This document shows, piece after piece, positions 11,185 through 23,818 of a stretch of DNA of 64,000 nucleotides. Numbering within the stretch: position 1 is the stretch's first letter; each line of letters begins with the position of its first letter. Below the pieces are notes generated by a model. The model saw only the letters and a program-made list of their open reading frames with translations, was not told the DNA's origin and ran no database searches. A program made the translations under genes and the position numbers. Source of the DNA: Eunapius fragilis. Taxonomy: Eukaryota; Porifera; Demospongiae; Spongillida; Spongillidae. The stretch lies in assembly GCA_963681505.1 (NCBI GenBank), contig OY811975.1, positions 10,304,230 through 10,368,229 of the forward strand. Direction: 5' to 3'.

Positions 11185-11547
11185 TTGTCGCTATCGAACG
11201 ATAACACAAATAAGAACAGTTTTGCGTTGGTTCTGTGTCACAACAGCGCTCGCATTCAGAGAACGAAAATACTCGTGTCCACGTTTCGTACCCGGTCCAA
11301 CTGTTATTCACCGCCATTTTTATTCTTATTCTCCTTCAATCAACCGCGTCAGCATATTTTATGTTTAGGGGTCGGAAACATGTATGACTCATCGGGCGAC
11401 ATAAAGAACGAGTATTGTAACTACCATAAAAAAGTAAGATCACTGGCACATATCAACCTCACTTTTATCAATACTTGCATGGGTTCACGTTGTGGATTGG
11501 ATTGGAAGCACGTCATCATTGTGGCACTCCATGAAATATCCCTTTGA
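11185..11547 (+). other. Open frame conserved between arms, coding status doubtful
   Basis: A 120-codon frame (starts MSLSNDNTNKNS) matching 5682-6044. No domain recognised. Overlap with a dispersed repeat and the lack of codon-level evidence keep this low. Confidence 0.25.
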
Positions 11548-11672
11548 TCTCTGCCATTCTATGCGACTATCTGTTTCAAAAGGCATGTTCGTGTAGCTTG
11601 GTCGGCGCCGCATCTCGCTGTGTATAATTGGTGATGCGTTCATGTTTTTGTATTTGTATCTGTAGTGATACC

Positions 11673-12589
11673 GAGAACTATAAGAAGGGGAAATGTCTAT
11701 ATTTTGCCCATTATGTTTGTGTGCGAATTATAGGACTATTGTACATTTGCATGGGAACCCTAATACTCCATCTTCATATCTGGGGAGGGTCTGCTTCAAC
11801 TTAATATTAGACCCTTGTTTCCGTCCTTTTTACACCAATACTGCCTTATTCCGATCCTGTATGCCACCAACTTTCTCATAGAGAATGTTCTTATTACTTG
11901 TTTCATCTGTTTTTAATGTCTGATAATAACATGCATGGTGTCCATTTGGGCTGAAAGAAAGTATTTAGTTGCAGCAGACCCTCCCCAGATATGAAAATGG
12001 TGTATTAGGGTTCCCAAATGGTGTGCAGTTGTGGAGGTTGATATGGGGGTCGCATATAGTGGTGGAGCAGGAGGGGTATACTGTGTGGAAGGGGGTATCT
12101 ACTGAATGGAATGGTCCTAGAGAGGCAGTGTCTCGATGTGGAAGTGCAGCATCTAAGGAAATGGGGGTACCCTGATGAGGAGGAGCAAGGGGCCTTGACA
12201 CCATGCAAGTTAAATGTGGAGTTACTCCAAAACCCTCCAACCTAAATGACGCCTCACCGTACGTAAAATTTTGTGCTGCATCTGGCCATGCTACTAATTT
12301 ATTAATTTTAAAAGGGAAGTTTAGGGGCGTTGTATCGGTTAGTTGTTAAAATTGTTGTAAGCCCGCCAAATTCTGTATCTCGGGTTTTAAAGGGCCTATA
12401 AACTTGGTGACAAGTGTGCCAGAATGTACGCATTTTGCGCTATCGTTTTCTTCTGTCAGATTTTACTAAGCTCTCAACTTACTTTCTCCTCAAGAGAGGC
12501 GAGGCGTCACTTCGCGGAGTCCGCGCCTTGCATTCTACAGGGCTCAATGGCTCACGTACACCGTTTCCAGTCCCTCTGCTCTAATATCG
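11673..12589. mobile_element. Insertion of about 0.9 kb in right arm only
   Basis: Interrupts the arm between text equivalent to 5565 and 5545 of the left arm. It begins with a relic of the fold-back MITE family (to about 11905). It contains an inverted pair, 11756-11796 against 11969-12011, sharing a CAGACCCTCCCCAGATATGA-type sequence. Flanks end in ACCGA and ATCGA, a possible imperfect target duplication. No gene recognised. Confidence 0.5.
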
Positions 12590-13065
12590 ATGGTCAAACG
12601 ATGTGTATAGGCTAGTTGCATGTGGTTGGCTGGCTATATGTTGTGCTGGTGTGTCAGTGGGGTAACCTGATGTATACATACGTTGTTATTAAGGATAACA
12701 AGTGACACAACCCATCGCTACAAAAAAAATTGTGAGGGGAGGGGGGGGGGGGTGGGGGGGGGGGTTGGAAGAAACTTATGTTGAAACATTTAGGAGCAAT
12801 TTTTACCAAGTGAGACAATAATATGCATGGGTTGGTCATTTGTTCCCTTAATTGCTAAAGAGGGGTGAAATATATTTGAGGGAGCTGTATATGTCATATT
12901 GTTGCCCCTCCTTGGCAATAATGGATACAACCCTCAACAATTTTTTTTAATTCCCACTCTAAGGTTTTCCTCAAATAAACCCTGTGGGTGCTGGTGGTAG
13001 TGTTCACTGTTATGTTCACTGTTCTATATCTAGTGTGTGCTGATGTATACAGCTATTGGTGTGAT

Positions 13066-13083
13066 GGGGGGGGGGGGGGGGGG
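13066..13083. repeat. Poly-G tract
   Basis: G-run of about 18 bases, with another at about 12737-12764. The partner is the C-rich stretch near 5065-5090. Confidence 0.85.
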
Positions 13084-13111
13084 TCATATAGTTGTGTATG
13101 CTGGGAGTGTA

Positions 13112-13663
13112 CACTCATGTTAATAGAATTGTGGGTGTGACTGTGTGTTTTGTGCACTTGAAGTGCAAGCTTGTTAGAATATATACACATGTAAATGTAA
13201 CAGAACCAGAAGATGTGCTAAATAAAGGACTTTAGTCTCCTTTTCTTTTCCCCAAAACCTTGTTACTTTCCTTTTTACACCACCATTGCATCCTCCAATT
13301 CCTATATCCCACCAAGTTTCTCATTAGAGAATTATTATTATCCACATCCTCCACCTCACACCCTCACACCAGGCTTCTTCCTCCACCTCACAGCAGACTT
13401 CTTCCTCCACCTCACACCCTCACACCAGGCTTCTTCCTCCACCTCACACCCTCACACCAGGCTTCTTCCTCCACCTCACACCCTCACACCAGGCTTCTTC
13501 CTCCACCTCACACCCTCACACCAGGCTTCTTCCTCCACCTCACACCCTCACACCAGGCTTCTTCCTCCACCTCACACCCTCACACCAGGCTTCTTCCTCC
13601 ACCTCACAGCAGACTTCTTCTTCCACCTCACAGCAGGCTTCATCCTCCATCTAAAAGCAGACT
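13112..13663. repeat. Right-arm insertion with 31-33-bp minisatellite
   Basis: Absent from the left arm. It begins with a piece of the fold-back MITE family (near 13190-13330), then about nine tandem units of CCTCACACCCTCACACCAGG plus CTTCTTCCTCCA (13350-13640). The long plus-strand open frame here is only the repeat read through. Confidence 0.75.
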
Positions 13664-13689
13664 TCTTCAGGACTTTGCTCTACCACACT

Positions 13690-14671
13690 TCAGGCTTTCT
13701 GTTCACGTTTTCCCTCCACTTCTTTACAGCTGCCGTCCTTGCTTTCATTTGCATCTTCAAATCCATTGACAACTAGAAGGCAATGCGTAGTGCAAGCTCA
13801 TTGCACCCACTATGTGGAAACAACACATGCTCATCCATGCTCAAGGTGTGTTACCAGGTTTGGTCCCAGATACGTGGCTTCAAGAACATGGTTTGTTCAT
13901 CTGTTTTTACTGCTGTTCCCTGGTAACAGCCTCACACAATAACGCCCACCTGAAGGGATACACTCATTCCTTTGAGCCTTAATTCAGTTGAACTGCCTGT
14001 TGACACTGCTGCAGTTTTGGATGGCATTTGGGTGTTGAAGATTTGCAAGCTTCAGTGCAGCACTTTACACCACATACCAGCTTGTGCAAGACCAGCATTT
14101 GCATCTGTCCTGTCATCTTCCCTGAAGTCTGCTGTAGGCGTTGGGGGAAGAAAGGTTTTTATGCTTCCCAAGTGTATTCTTTCTTCATCCAAGCACAGAG
14201 CACGTCATCATAAACATGTAACCACTTATGTGATCTTTGGACCAGGGGTATATTTGAAGCACTTTGGTGGCATACTATTGGCCATGCATTGTCCAAGCCT
14301 ATTCCCCAGAATAATGAGCATGCAAAGGTTGTTTATATTGCTGTTTTGCTCGCTAGAGAAGGCTTGTTTGGAAAGGCATGCCAGGTTCTAACATCTTCTG
14401 GTATTGTACCTAACAATGATACAACTTGGAACTGTTGATGGATAAGCATTCTGAGGGACCTCTTCCAATGCAGCCTCCTGCCCAACCCTGGCAGGGGCTA
14501 CTCTCCCTCCTGATTTTAATGTCTTGGCCATTCTTAAGTCCTTTTCCAAAGCTACTGCCTGTGGACTGTCCTGCCTTCATATTCAGCATATGGAGAAATG
14601 GCCCACACATCGGCAGTCATCTTGCATTGTATTTCAAATTTAATTCTAAATTATCATGTCAAAAACATTAA
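13690..14671 (+). pseudogene. Non-LTR retroelement relic, right
   Basis: Inverted partner of 4036-4960, with the same broken N-terminal/RT segment. Both arms carry the same frame damage, so the element was already dead before the arms formed. Confidence 0.6.
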
Positions 14672-14873
14672 AAATTGGTCTGAATTCGAATTGTATTTTT
14701 CAATGCGTTAAAATTAGGCAACATTTTTCAATAATAGTTTGTGTCACATTTTGTCCTTAATAACAGCATGTACACACACCAGGTTAACCCACTGACGCAC
14801 GCACCAACACAGCGTAAAGCAGGCCAAACCACCTAACCTATTCATCATTAGTACAACTCCAACCCTAAGTTTA

Positions 14874-14875
<2 letters not shown>

Positions 14876-14942
<67 letters not shown>
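14876..14942. repeat. (CA)n microsatellite
   Basis: Partner of the longer (GT)n at 3716-3844. Confidence 0.95.
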
Positions 14943-14944
<2 letters not shown>

Positions 14945-15247
14945 AATAGCTCTACACATCAGAACAGTGAACATAACATTGAACACTACCACCAGCTTGT
15001 TGTTACTGAGGGTTGTATCACTTATTGCCAAAGACATTGATTGGTTTATAACCAGTGTATACCGTTAAGTCCTATGCTTGCAGAGATCTACCATTTGCCC
15101 TTACAAGAGTTATGCTGAGTATGAGTTGGATGATAGCCTGGGATTTGGAACAATGCAGCTGAGAACTGAGCTAAACGTGATCATAGTGCTAGCTCATTGG
15201 CTTCCGGTCCCTAACTCACATGCATAATGTTCTACCATTATATATCC

Positions 15248-15328
15248 TTATTCGTCCTCCTCGGTAGCATGGACGCGGCTTGCCATTATGGACACGACAA
15301 GCACCGTACCAATCAATGTCTTGTACAT
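15248..15328 (-). CDS. Signal-peptide mini-ORF, copy B right
   Basis: ATG at 15328. 26 residues: the MYKTLIGTVLVVSIMASR leader, VHA, then TEEDE and a stop. TATA at 15377-15384 on the minus strand. Partner of 3340-3411, which stops three codons earlier. It may be a relic or a first exon. Confidence 0.4.
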   Translation of the reverse strand: MYKTLIGTVLVVSIMASRVHATEEDE

Positions 15329-15376
15329 TGCCTGTCAGTTATGGTACTGCTGTATGTGGCCATGGGGTATGGTCTG

Positions 15377-15384
15377 TTTATATA
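15377..15384 (-). promoter_or_regulatory. TATA box of copy B (right)
   Basis: TATATAAA on the minus strand, 49-56 bp before the ATG at 15328. Confidence 0.5.
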
Positions 15385-15793
15385 GTTGCCGAAATAGTGC
15401 TTCATGTGGCTTCTTTTTGCCTGACTGACTTGGATCACGTTTAGCTTCTCAGCTGCGTCTTTATTCCGAATCACCTAACTCTAACGCAATTTCTCAGTAT
15501 AACTCTTGTAAGGGTAAATGTATAATGATCTTAATAATGTCTTGTAATATAATGATAGTATTAACGGAAAGCCAGTTTGCACGGGCGCCGGAGCCGGGGG
15601 GGCAGGTCCGGCAATTGCCGGACCAATATTTAAAAAAAATATTATTATTATTAAAATTCAACACAAAGTTAAAGAGGTAATGTTGAATAAAAAACGCAGT
15701 ATACATACATGTGTATGTACGCGCACGCATAACTTATCGCTACGTGTACATCAATGCCGCCAGTTAATTAAATTACTGTAACTAAACACACCA

Positions 15794-18019
15794 ATGGATC
15801 AGCACCTGTCGTCATCGCTACCATCGTCCTCTTCGTCTAAGCCCACTGGCTTATCGATTGCATCGATGCCAGAGAAATTTCACCCCCCGAAGTCTTTACT
15901 TTTACCCAAGCGTGCCTTTGGATCGAAGGGCCAGATGCGCTCGTTTCGAGCCGAATGGTGTGAAAAATACAGCTGGCTCCATTACGATAATTCTACTGAT
16001 GCAGCATACTGCTACATATGTATGAAGGCAGAGCACGGAAATAAGTTTTTGGCAAGTACCAAACGCGACCCAGCTTTCATAAGCAAAGGCTTCAAAAACT
16101 GGAAAGATGCCACCATCGCGTTTAACACACATCTCAGAAGTGACTGCCATAAGGAAGGGTGCGAAATTCTGGAGCTATGCAGTACAACTAGTGATGTTGC
16201 TGAGAATTTGAGCAAAATGTACAAGGAAGAGAATGAGCTAAACAGGATGATGCTCATTAAAATTTTACAGAATGTTCGATTTCTTGCACGTCAGGGTTTG
16301 TCATTAAGGGGACACAAAGACGGTGAAGACAGCAACTTCACACAGCTGTTGCTTTTAAGAAGCATTGGTTGTCCTGAAGTGCTCACTTGGATGAAGAAAA
16401 AAACCAACAAGTATACCTCTGGTGATATTCAGAATGAATTTCTTCAAGTTATGGCCTTGCACATTTTGCGTAACATCTGCTCAGATATCGTCAAGAATGG
16501 TTTCTATACTATCATGGCTGATGAGTGTACTGATGTATCTAATAAAGAGCAGTTTGTGATCTGCATACGCTGGGTTGACAACACCACTTTGATAGATCAT
16601 GAAGACTGTGTTGGTTTGTATGGTGTCGATACAATTGATTCCAATACACTGATGCAGAGCATTGAAGACGTTCTACTGCGCATGGGTTTACTACTGTCAC
16701 AGTGTCGTGGTCAATGCTACGATGGTGCATCCAACATGGCAGGGTGTAAAAATGATGTTGCAACCCAAATACAAGCTAAGGAGAAGAAAGCTATTTTGAC
16801 CCATTGCTATGGGCATGCTCTTAACCTTGCTGTGAGTGATTGCATAAAACAATCAAAACTTTGCCAAGATGCTATGGATTCTGCCTTTGAAATAAGCAAG
16901 TTGATTAGGTATTCACCTAAACGGAATGCTGCCTTTGATCGCATCAGAGTGGAAAATGCCACAGATGATGATAGTGCTGTGCACAGTGTAGGCATTCGAG
17001 CACTGTGCCCTACTAGGTGGACAGTTAGAGGAGATGCTATTGAAAGCATACTTGAACACTACATCACACTAAAGCAGCTATGGGAAGAGTGTCTTGAGAC
17101 AAGGCTTGACCCGGATATCAAAGGCAGAATAATTGGTGTCCAGGCACAGATGGATACTTTCAATCTTTTGTTTGGCCTTCATCTCAGTATGAAGATTCTT
17201 AAAATCACTGATAACTTGAGCCGAACCCTACAAACCAGGTCAATGTCTGCATCTGAAGGGCAATCAGTGGCTGAGTTGTCTGTAAAAACACTTCAGTTAA
17301 TGCGAAATGATGAATCGTTTGATGCATTCTTCAGATTGGTGAACTGCTTCCGTGAGCAAACGGGTACAAGTTCTCCCAAACTACCCCGTAAGAGAAAAGT
17401 TCCTAGTCGCTTTGAAGTTGGAGAGGGAAAAGAATCGTACTATGATAGTAGTATTGAGGATCATTATAGACGACTGTATTTTGAGGTACTGGATTTAGCA
17501 GTTGCAGGGATATCACAGCGGTTCAACCAACCTGGCTACACCATCTATAAGAATCTTGAAAACTTGCTGGTTTATGCAGCCAACCGAAAACCATTTGATG
17601 AACAACTTTGTGCAGTACTTAATCACTACGGTGATGATCTTGCCTCTTGTCAACTCTCTGGCCAGCTACAGATTTTGGGGGCCTATTTTGCAGAGCATTG
17701 TGAGCCAGTGTCTCTGCGTGATTGCATTCAAGCACTACAGAAAATGTCAGCCACACAGAAAGAATTGCTTAGTGAAGTGTGCAAATTGGCGCGACTGATT
17801 CTTGTAATGCCTGCAACGAATGCTTCTAGTGAACGCAGCTTTTCTTCAATGAGACGCTTGAAGACATACTTGCGGAATACTATGTGTCAAAGCAGACTAA
17901 ACCATGTAATGTTGTTAAACATTCATCAGGAGAAGCTAGACGCTTTATCGATGGATGATATTGCCGAGGAATTCATTCAAGGAAATGATCATCGGCTTCG
18001 GATTTTTGGACGCATCTGA
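15794..18019 (+). CDS. hAT transposase with N-terminal TTF/BED-like zinc finger
   Basis: A 741-residue intronless ORF with no stop or frameshift. After a Ser-rich start (residues 4-20) there is a TTF-type finger-like region (about 50-125: WCEKYSWLHY, CYIC, HLRSDCH). The RNase-H-like core follows: first Asp in MADECTDVSNKEQF (near residue 240), second Asp in QCYDGASNMAG (near 308), then CYGHALNL, the C/DxxH motif of hAT. The C-terminal hATC dimerisation region (about 640-725) includes PATNASSERSFSSMRRLK with the third catalytic Glu. The length and all key residues fit an active enzyme. It cuts and re-inserts the element carrying it. The ATG is in CCAATGG context. Confidence 0.92.
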   Translation: MDQHLSSSLPSSSSSKPTGLSIASMPEKFHPPKSLLLPKRAFGSKGQMRSFRAEWCEKYSWLHYDNSTDAAYCYICMKAEHGNKFLASTKRDPAFISKGFKNWKDATIAFNTHLRSDCHKEGCEILELCSTTSDVAENLSKMYKEENELNRMMLIKILQNVRFLARQGLSLRGHKDGEDSNFTQLLLLRSIGCPEVLTWMKKKTNKYTSGDIQNEFLQVMALHILRNICSDIVKNGFYTIMADECTDVSNKEQFVICIRWVDNTTLIDHEDCVGLYGVDTIDSNTLMQSIEDVLLRMGLLLSQCRGQCYDGASNMAGCKNDVATQIQAKEKKAILTHCYGHALNLAVSDCIKQSKLCQDAMDSAFEISKLIRYSPKRNAAFDRIRVENATDDDSAVHSVGIRALCPTRWTVRGDAIESILEHYITLKQLWEECLETRLDPDIKGRIIGVQAQMDTFNLLFGLHLSMKILKITDNLSRTLQTRSMSASEGQSVAELSVKTLQLMRNDESFDAFFRLVNCFREQTGTSSPKLPRKRKVPSRFEVGEGKESYYDSSIEDHYRRLYFEVLDLAVAGISQRFNQPGYTIYKNLENLLVYAANRKPFDEQLCAVLNHYGDDLASCQLSGQLQILGAYFAEHCEPVSLRDCIQALQKMSATQKELLSEVCKLARLILVMPATNASSERSFSSMRRLKTYLRNTMCQSRLNHVMLLNIHQEKLDALSMDDIAEEFIQGNDHRLRIFGRI

Positions 18020-18023
18020 ACTG

Positions 18024-18029
18024 AATAAA
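18024..18029 (+). terminator. Polyadenylation signal of hAT transposase
   Basis: AATAAA five bases after the stop codon and well inside the right terminal repeat. Confidence 0.5.
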
Positions 18030-18399
18030 TGATCGAGTAAAACTGTATTTGGTGCATAAATATAATTGCATGTATCTTAAACGTCTCTCATTTAATAACG
18101 AGCCAAGTATTTTAAATGTGAATCGCAATTTCGAACTCATTGCCGTGATTTTTGGGCGGCGAACCGCGAACTGGTGAAATTCCTTATGGTTTATAGGACA
18201 TTAATAACGCACAACTTGCAAAGCTTCTGGGGCTCCGCCCCAGGCCCCGATGGGGGAGCTTACAGCGCTCCCCCATGCCCCCTGGCTGGGCGGGAGGGGG
18301 TAAAACCCCCTCCCGCACCCACCCCCTTAGTCTCCGCCCACCTAGTTATTTATTCATTTGCCGGACCAATGTTTTATACCTTCCGGCGCCCCTGGTTTG

Positions 18400-19310
18400 T
18401 CCCATCACCCAGGCCCATGTACGGCAGGTACATGCAGGCATATCTTCTGCATGCCATTTATTTCCGCGCGTGAGTCAATAATGTGTAAACAGATCACAGC
18501 ATGCCAATACGCGGCTGATGCACTGACTCATATAAGGACTGGGAACGTAATATGAGTATGAATACTCCCACCAGTTGTACGGATCCCGCAAGCGAGGTTG
18601 TACAAAGTTCAATTATCTAACAGCATAAAGTTGATAAATTACTTAGTGGTTACCGATCGCCGTCTAATAATCTGCTAACCAGCATGAGGCATATACACGT
18701 TAAATAAAGACTTCCCAACCGTATATGGAACCCTCCAGGATTACTGGTGGCACTGTGGAGTTTAAGTTCGGGTATTAAGGCATGCATCTTTCGTTTCAAT
18801 GCGCCATACACTATTGCATTTTTTTGTAGCAGGGTCTGTCTCCTGTGACCTTTGGCAGCCAATAATGCCAAATCACACCACATCTGCTAACCTACACACT
18901 GTGCTAGGCCTCTGCAAGCACAGTGTGCAGGGGTTGTAATGATGGCAATACTTATAGTAATGTGTCAAATGCCCCTATGCAAGAAGTCTAATCGCCCCTA
19001 CCTATAACCACTGCACGCATCAGTATTAAATCCTTTGTTAGTCCCGAACATGGGGGCTATAAAATTGCCGTCATGTTATGACAGTCTAGTAAAAGTATAA
19101 CTAGGTCCTTCCTTGCTGAAGTAGTTATGATTATGGAACGAATTTGACATGAGTATTGTGTCACATGATGCATCAGATGATATCGTAGTGTAATTTGAAT
19201 TTATGATTGACATGATTTCTGTTTTTTTTTTTTTTTTTGCTCACAAGTATCTTCTTCTGATTCACACCATTCCACGGTAAACTACATTCTCCGCCAAGCC
19301 ACATAAATAC
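18400..19310. other. Right-arm intergenic region
   Basis: Partner of about 2100-3065. No gene recognised. Includes the T-run near 19222-19238. Confidence 0.5.
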
Positions 19311-19361
19311 ATCGACCTTTGGACGGCACAAGGAAGCCACATGAAGCACTATTTCGGCAAC

Positions 19362-19369
19362 TATATAAA
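19362..19369 (+). promoter_or_regulatory. TATA box of gene A (right)
   Basis: TATATAAA 49-56 bp before the ATG at 19418, inside the conserved family promoter block. Confidence 0.6.
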
Positions 19370-19417
19370 CAGACCATACCCCGCATACAGCAGTACCATA
19401 ACGGCACAACTTAGGCA

Positions 19418-19837
19418 ATGTACAAGACATTGATTGGTACGGTGCTTGTCGTGTCCATAATAGCAAGCCGCATCCATGCTGCTCCCGAGGGATATGTCGG
19501 TGGACAGGAGAATAAACCTTTAGAAGCGCAGCAACAGCCGCCGTCACCAAAACCCGCCGAAGTGCAGCAGGAAGCGCCGTCACCAAAACCCGCTGAAGCG
19601 CAGCAAAATGCGCCGCTGCCGAAACCCACCGAACAGCAGTTAAAGGAAGTTTCAGTGAAAGTGGAGAAGAACGAACTGGCCATCAATTCCAAAGATAAGA
19701 TTGAAAAAGACGAGCTGCATATGAAATCAGAATACGCTAATCGCGAAAGTGAAATAGCGAAATTCTCACAGAATACAAATATTAAAGTAAGTGCTGATTT
19801 AAATTGTACGGGCTGTTGGTGTCACCATGTGATCTAA
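19418..19837 (+). CDS. Small secreted proline-rich/coiled-coil protein, right copy A
   Basis: 139-residue ORF paired with 1571-1990. Signal peptide MYKTLIGTVLVVSI..., three repeats related to AQQQPPSPKPAE (the third degenerate, NAPLPKPTE), then the K/E-rich helix-like region. Both arms keep the frame open although the repeats differ in content, and most of the rest changes only by single residues. The GTAAGT after NTNIK is kept, so the true exon may end near 19785. What followed in the left arm is gone here: a block is replaced from 19857. This copy may therefore lack its original 3' part. Function unknown. Confidence 0.6.
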   Translation: MYKTLIGTVLVVSIIASRIHAAPEGYVGGQENKPLEAQQQPPSPKPAEVQQEAPSPKPAEAQQNAPLPKPTEQQLKEVSVKVEKNELAINSKDKIEKDELHMKSEYANRESEIAKFSQNTNIKVSADLNCTGCWCHHVI

Positions 19838-19856
19838 GGGCTGTTGCACAATGCAA

Positions 19857-20100
19857 ATTATTGAAGGCAATGGTGGTGTACAAAGGAAGGAAACAAGGAT
19901 CTAATAATAAGGGGAAATAGAATAGTCCTATACAAACAACATACAATATCCTACATATAGAAATGTGCTAAATACAGGACTTTTCCATTTTCCCTTATTT
20001 TAATAGACCCTTGTTTCCTTCCTTTTTACACCACTAATGCATGCCTTCAAATCCTATATGCCACCAACTTAACTTTCTCATAGAGAATGTTTACATTGAT
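19857..20100. mobile_element. Fold-back MITE copy in the right arm
   Basis: Shares the GGTGGTGTA...AAGGAAGG and TTTCCTTCCTTTTTACACCA inner repeats and the CCACCAACTT...TTTCTCATAGAGAATG end with the complete copy at 55979-56253. Marks the left border of a 1.3-kb replaced block. Confidence 0.6.
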
Positions 20101-20156
20101 ACCCGATTATGAGCCGTAGCATGTTAAGTAATCCATCTTGATATGAGAGGGAGGTT

Positions 20157-20500
20157 TTAAACGTACGACATACTTTTGAGTGACCTTAACTCTTTTCGCC
20201 GAGCGAGATGCACGTTCTGGACTATGGCAATATCGCTGTCATTTAGCAGCCCGTTCCTTTTCAGGATCTGCTCGATATCTTGAGGTCCGTTCCTTTTCAG
20301 GATCTGCTCGATATCTTGCGCGTCGAGAGGTCCGTTCCTTTTCAGGCACTGCTCGATAGTTTTCACGTTGAGAGGCCCGTTTCTTTTCAGGCTCTGCTTT
20401 GTAGTTAATTCCGCTCGGGCTGAATCTCATACGTCGTCTCGAGTTTTGAGGTACTTTGCTCGTCGTTTGGCTTTCTTTTTTTCCTGACGTGAAGACATTT
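20157..20500 (-). pseudogene. Relic of a transposon protein N-terminus with PEKERA repeats
   Basis: On the minus strand a start MSSRQEKKKAKRRAKYL (near 20497) is followed, after a frameshift, by at least four units like YRADPEKERTSR. Such basic Asp-Pro-Glu-Lys repeats are common at the start of Helitron-type and related proteins in sponges and cnidarians (recalled, not searched). It is too short and broken to function. Confidence 0.5.
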
Positions 20501-21158
20501 TGAGAGAAACAACTTCACTAAGTTACAAAGAGCGTCAAACCTAAAACGATCGAAACACAAGAATGATTATAGTAAGCACGTGCACGTTATTAAATACATG
20601 TAGTGCAAAAAACATGCCACAGTTAATTACTACTACGCCAGACGTACACAAATGATTCACATCCTAGTCGGGATAGGAACACTTTGAAGAAATGAACCAA
20701 TGGCTTCAGAATTCGTAGGCATTCTCGCTTTAGTGGTCAAAACGTCTCGAGGCACATGACACATCGGTGGTTGTGTTAGTAAATCACTTACATTGTATAG
20801 TTAACTTACTGCACTGACTCGACTCGGATAAGTCATACTTCGCTCTTTATACGAAGTAGTTATGCGTGGTCAAAGACAAGAACAACAAGAAAAGCAAGAA
20901 CAAGAACAACAACAAGAAGAAAAAGAAGAACGAGAAATAAGTGGGACTGGGTACGAGTATGGAAAATCTACAACCACGCGGTTTTTTGACATCAAACAAA
21001 CACGAAACTGCTTTTTGTTGCCTTCTTGTACGACGACGACAACAAGGTAAGCCATCCGCTCGACAGGAGTCATTTTAGAAGCGGGTCGCGTTTTTTATTA
21101 CTTCATAATCGGGGTCAAATCCTTTTATGAGTTACTAACGTAACTCTCGATGTATTAG
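20501..21158. other. Remainder of replaced block in right arm
   Basis: No gene seen. Contains a purine-rich stretch (20870-20935) and a GGGACTGGGTACGAGTATG motif near 20942 that also occurs near 57212 and, more diverged, at 5935. It is likely part of a dispersed repeat. Confidence 0.4.
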
Positions 21159-22227
21159 AGGAGTTGCATGTAACATTACGCGCGTCATAGCGGACGGCCT
21201 CCTCACGTGCTGCACATATTTCGCTACAACGTTATGCAAATAGAAAGAAAAAAAAAACATCACGCGCTCCACGTGATGCATTTACTGCTTGCGACTGGTC
21301 ATAGCTGATATTGTTTCTATAAATAATTAATAAGAATTGGTTTCACTGCGTTAATGTATAACCATATGCTCGCTTTGGAAATTATGTAATTTGACATAAA
21401 CCTTCACTTTACCACCGCAGGACACGTCTTCTGCTCCATTATCTCAGGCGGAGAGCAAAACCCTCGGTAAAATATGTATGCATATAACGTATATAATTAT
21501 ACACATATGGGGTCAAGGCAGCGAAAAGGGACCTAGCGCATATTATACAAATTTCCAGGAAGGAGCACCAGAGTCCACGCGTAATTAAAAATTCAGGACC
21601 CTGTAACTCCATAATGGATAGACTAATTTCCAGTGCGTATAGGTGTCTCTTTGAATATAAAATAATTTGAAAACTTGAAAAAAACATGCGCTAGGTTCCT
21701 TTTGGTTGCCTCGATCCATAAATATATGTATATATATGGAACGAAGTATTTTATTACTTCGTCAATATTGAGCAATTTCCCACAAATATACATAAATGCA
21801 TGCTGGAGGTATAACTTATAGAGAAGACGTATAGGAGCATGGGAAATGGTGTTGTATAATCCCGGGTTTAATTTGTCGCGCTATATAAAAATTTTGGTTC
21901 TTTAAATACAAATTAAGATATACATGTATTGCTTTATATACACTTCCCCCCCTCTGTATAATTAGGCCCAATGGTGTGGCATTAAACGACGCTGTTTGAT
22001 TGGCGCGAATTAAACGACCAGAATAACATAACTCTCGCCCATTCTCAGGTTCAAATTAAAGCATGAGAACCTTAACTGCATCAGACCTGTTAAGGGCCGT
22101 GCATGTGCGCACGCACCTTCGTCGTCCCTGCGTCACGTTTTCAAAATACTGCATTTGTGAGAGCTCTCTCATTAATCCTTGCCGATGTTATATAACACCT
22201 GGGTATGATAGCAATGATGCACTTCAT
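21159..22227. other. Distal right arm, upstream of the SRCR gene
   Basis: Partner of 1-1282. It should hold the 5' end (signal-peptide exon and promoter) of the SRCR gene, but I could not identify either with confidence. Confidence 0.5.
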
Positions 22228-22239
22228 ACCGCCACACAG

Positions 22240-23818
<1,579 letters not shown>

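Larger units (their letters stand above)
15580..18394 (+). mobile_element. Complete hAT-superfamily DNA transposon
   Basis: A 2815-bp element found only in the right arm. Left end CACGGGCGCCGGAG and right end (reverse complement) CAGGGGCGCCGGAAGG form short imperfect terminal inverted repeats of the CAGGGG type usual for hAT. GTTTG flanks both sides (15575-15579, 18395-18399) and is single in the empty site of the left arm near 3065. hAT elements usually duplicate 8 bp, so five visible bases may mean later mutation. A second internal motif, TTGCCGGACCAAT, lies near both ends. It encodes one uninterrupted transposase. Confidence 0.85.
8740..22227. repeat. Giant inverted repeat A, right arm
   Basis: Inverted partner of 1-8304. 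Relative to the left arm it has extra DNA at 9535-10039, 11673-12589, 13112-13663 and 15580-18394, and a replaced block at 19857-21158. These account for most of the length difference between the arms. Confidence 0.9.

Noticed and set aside
13260-13769. Long plus-strand open frame of 169 codons
   Set aside because: It is a read-through of the 31-33-bp minisatellite (LLPPPHTLTPGF-type repeats) and has no partner in the other arm.
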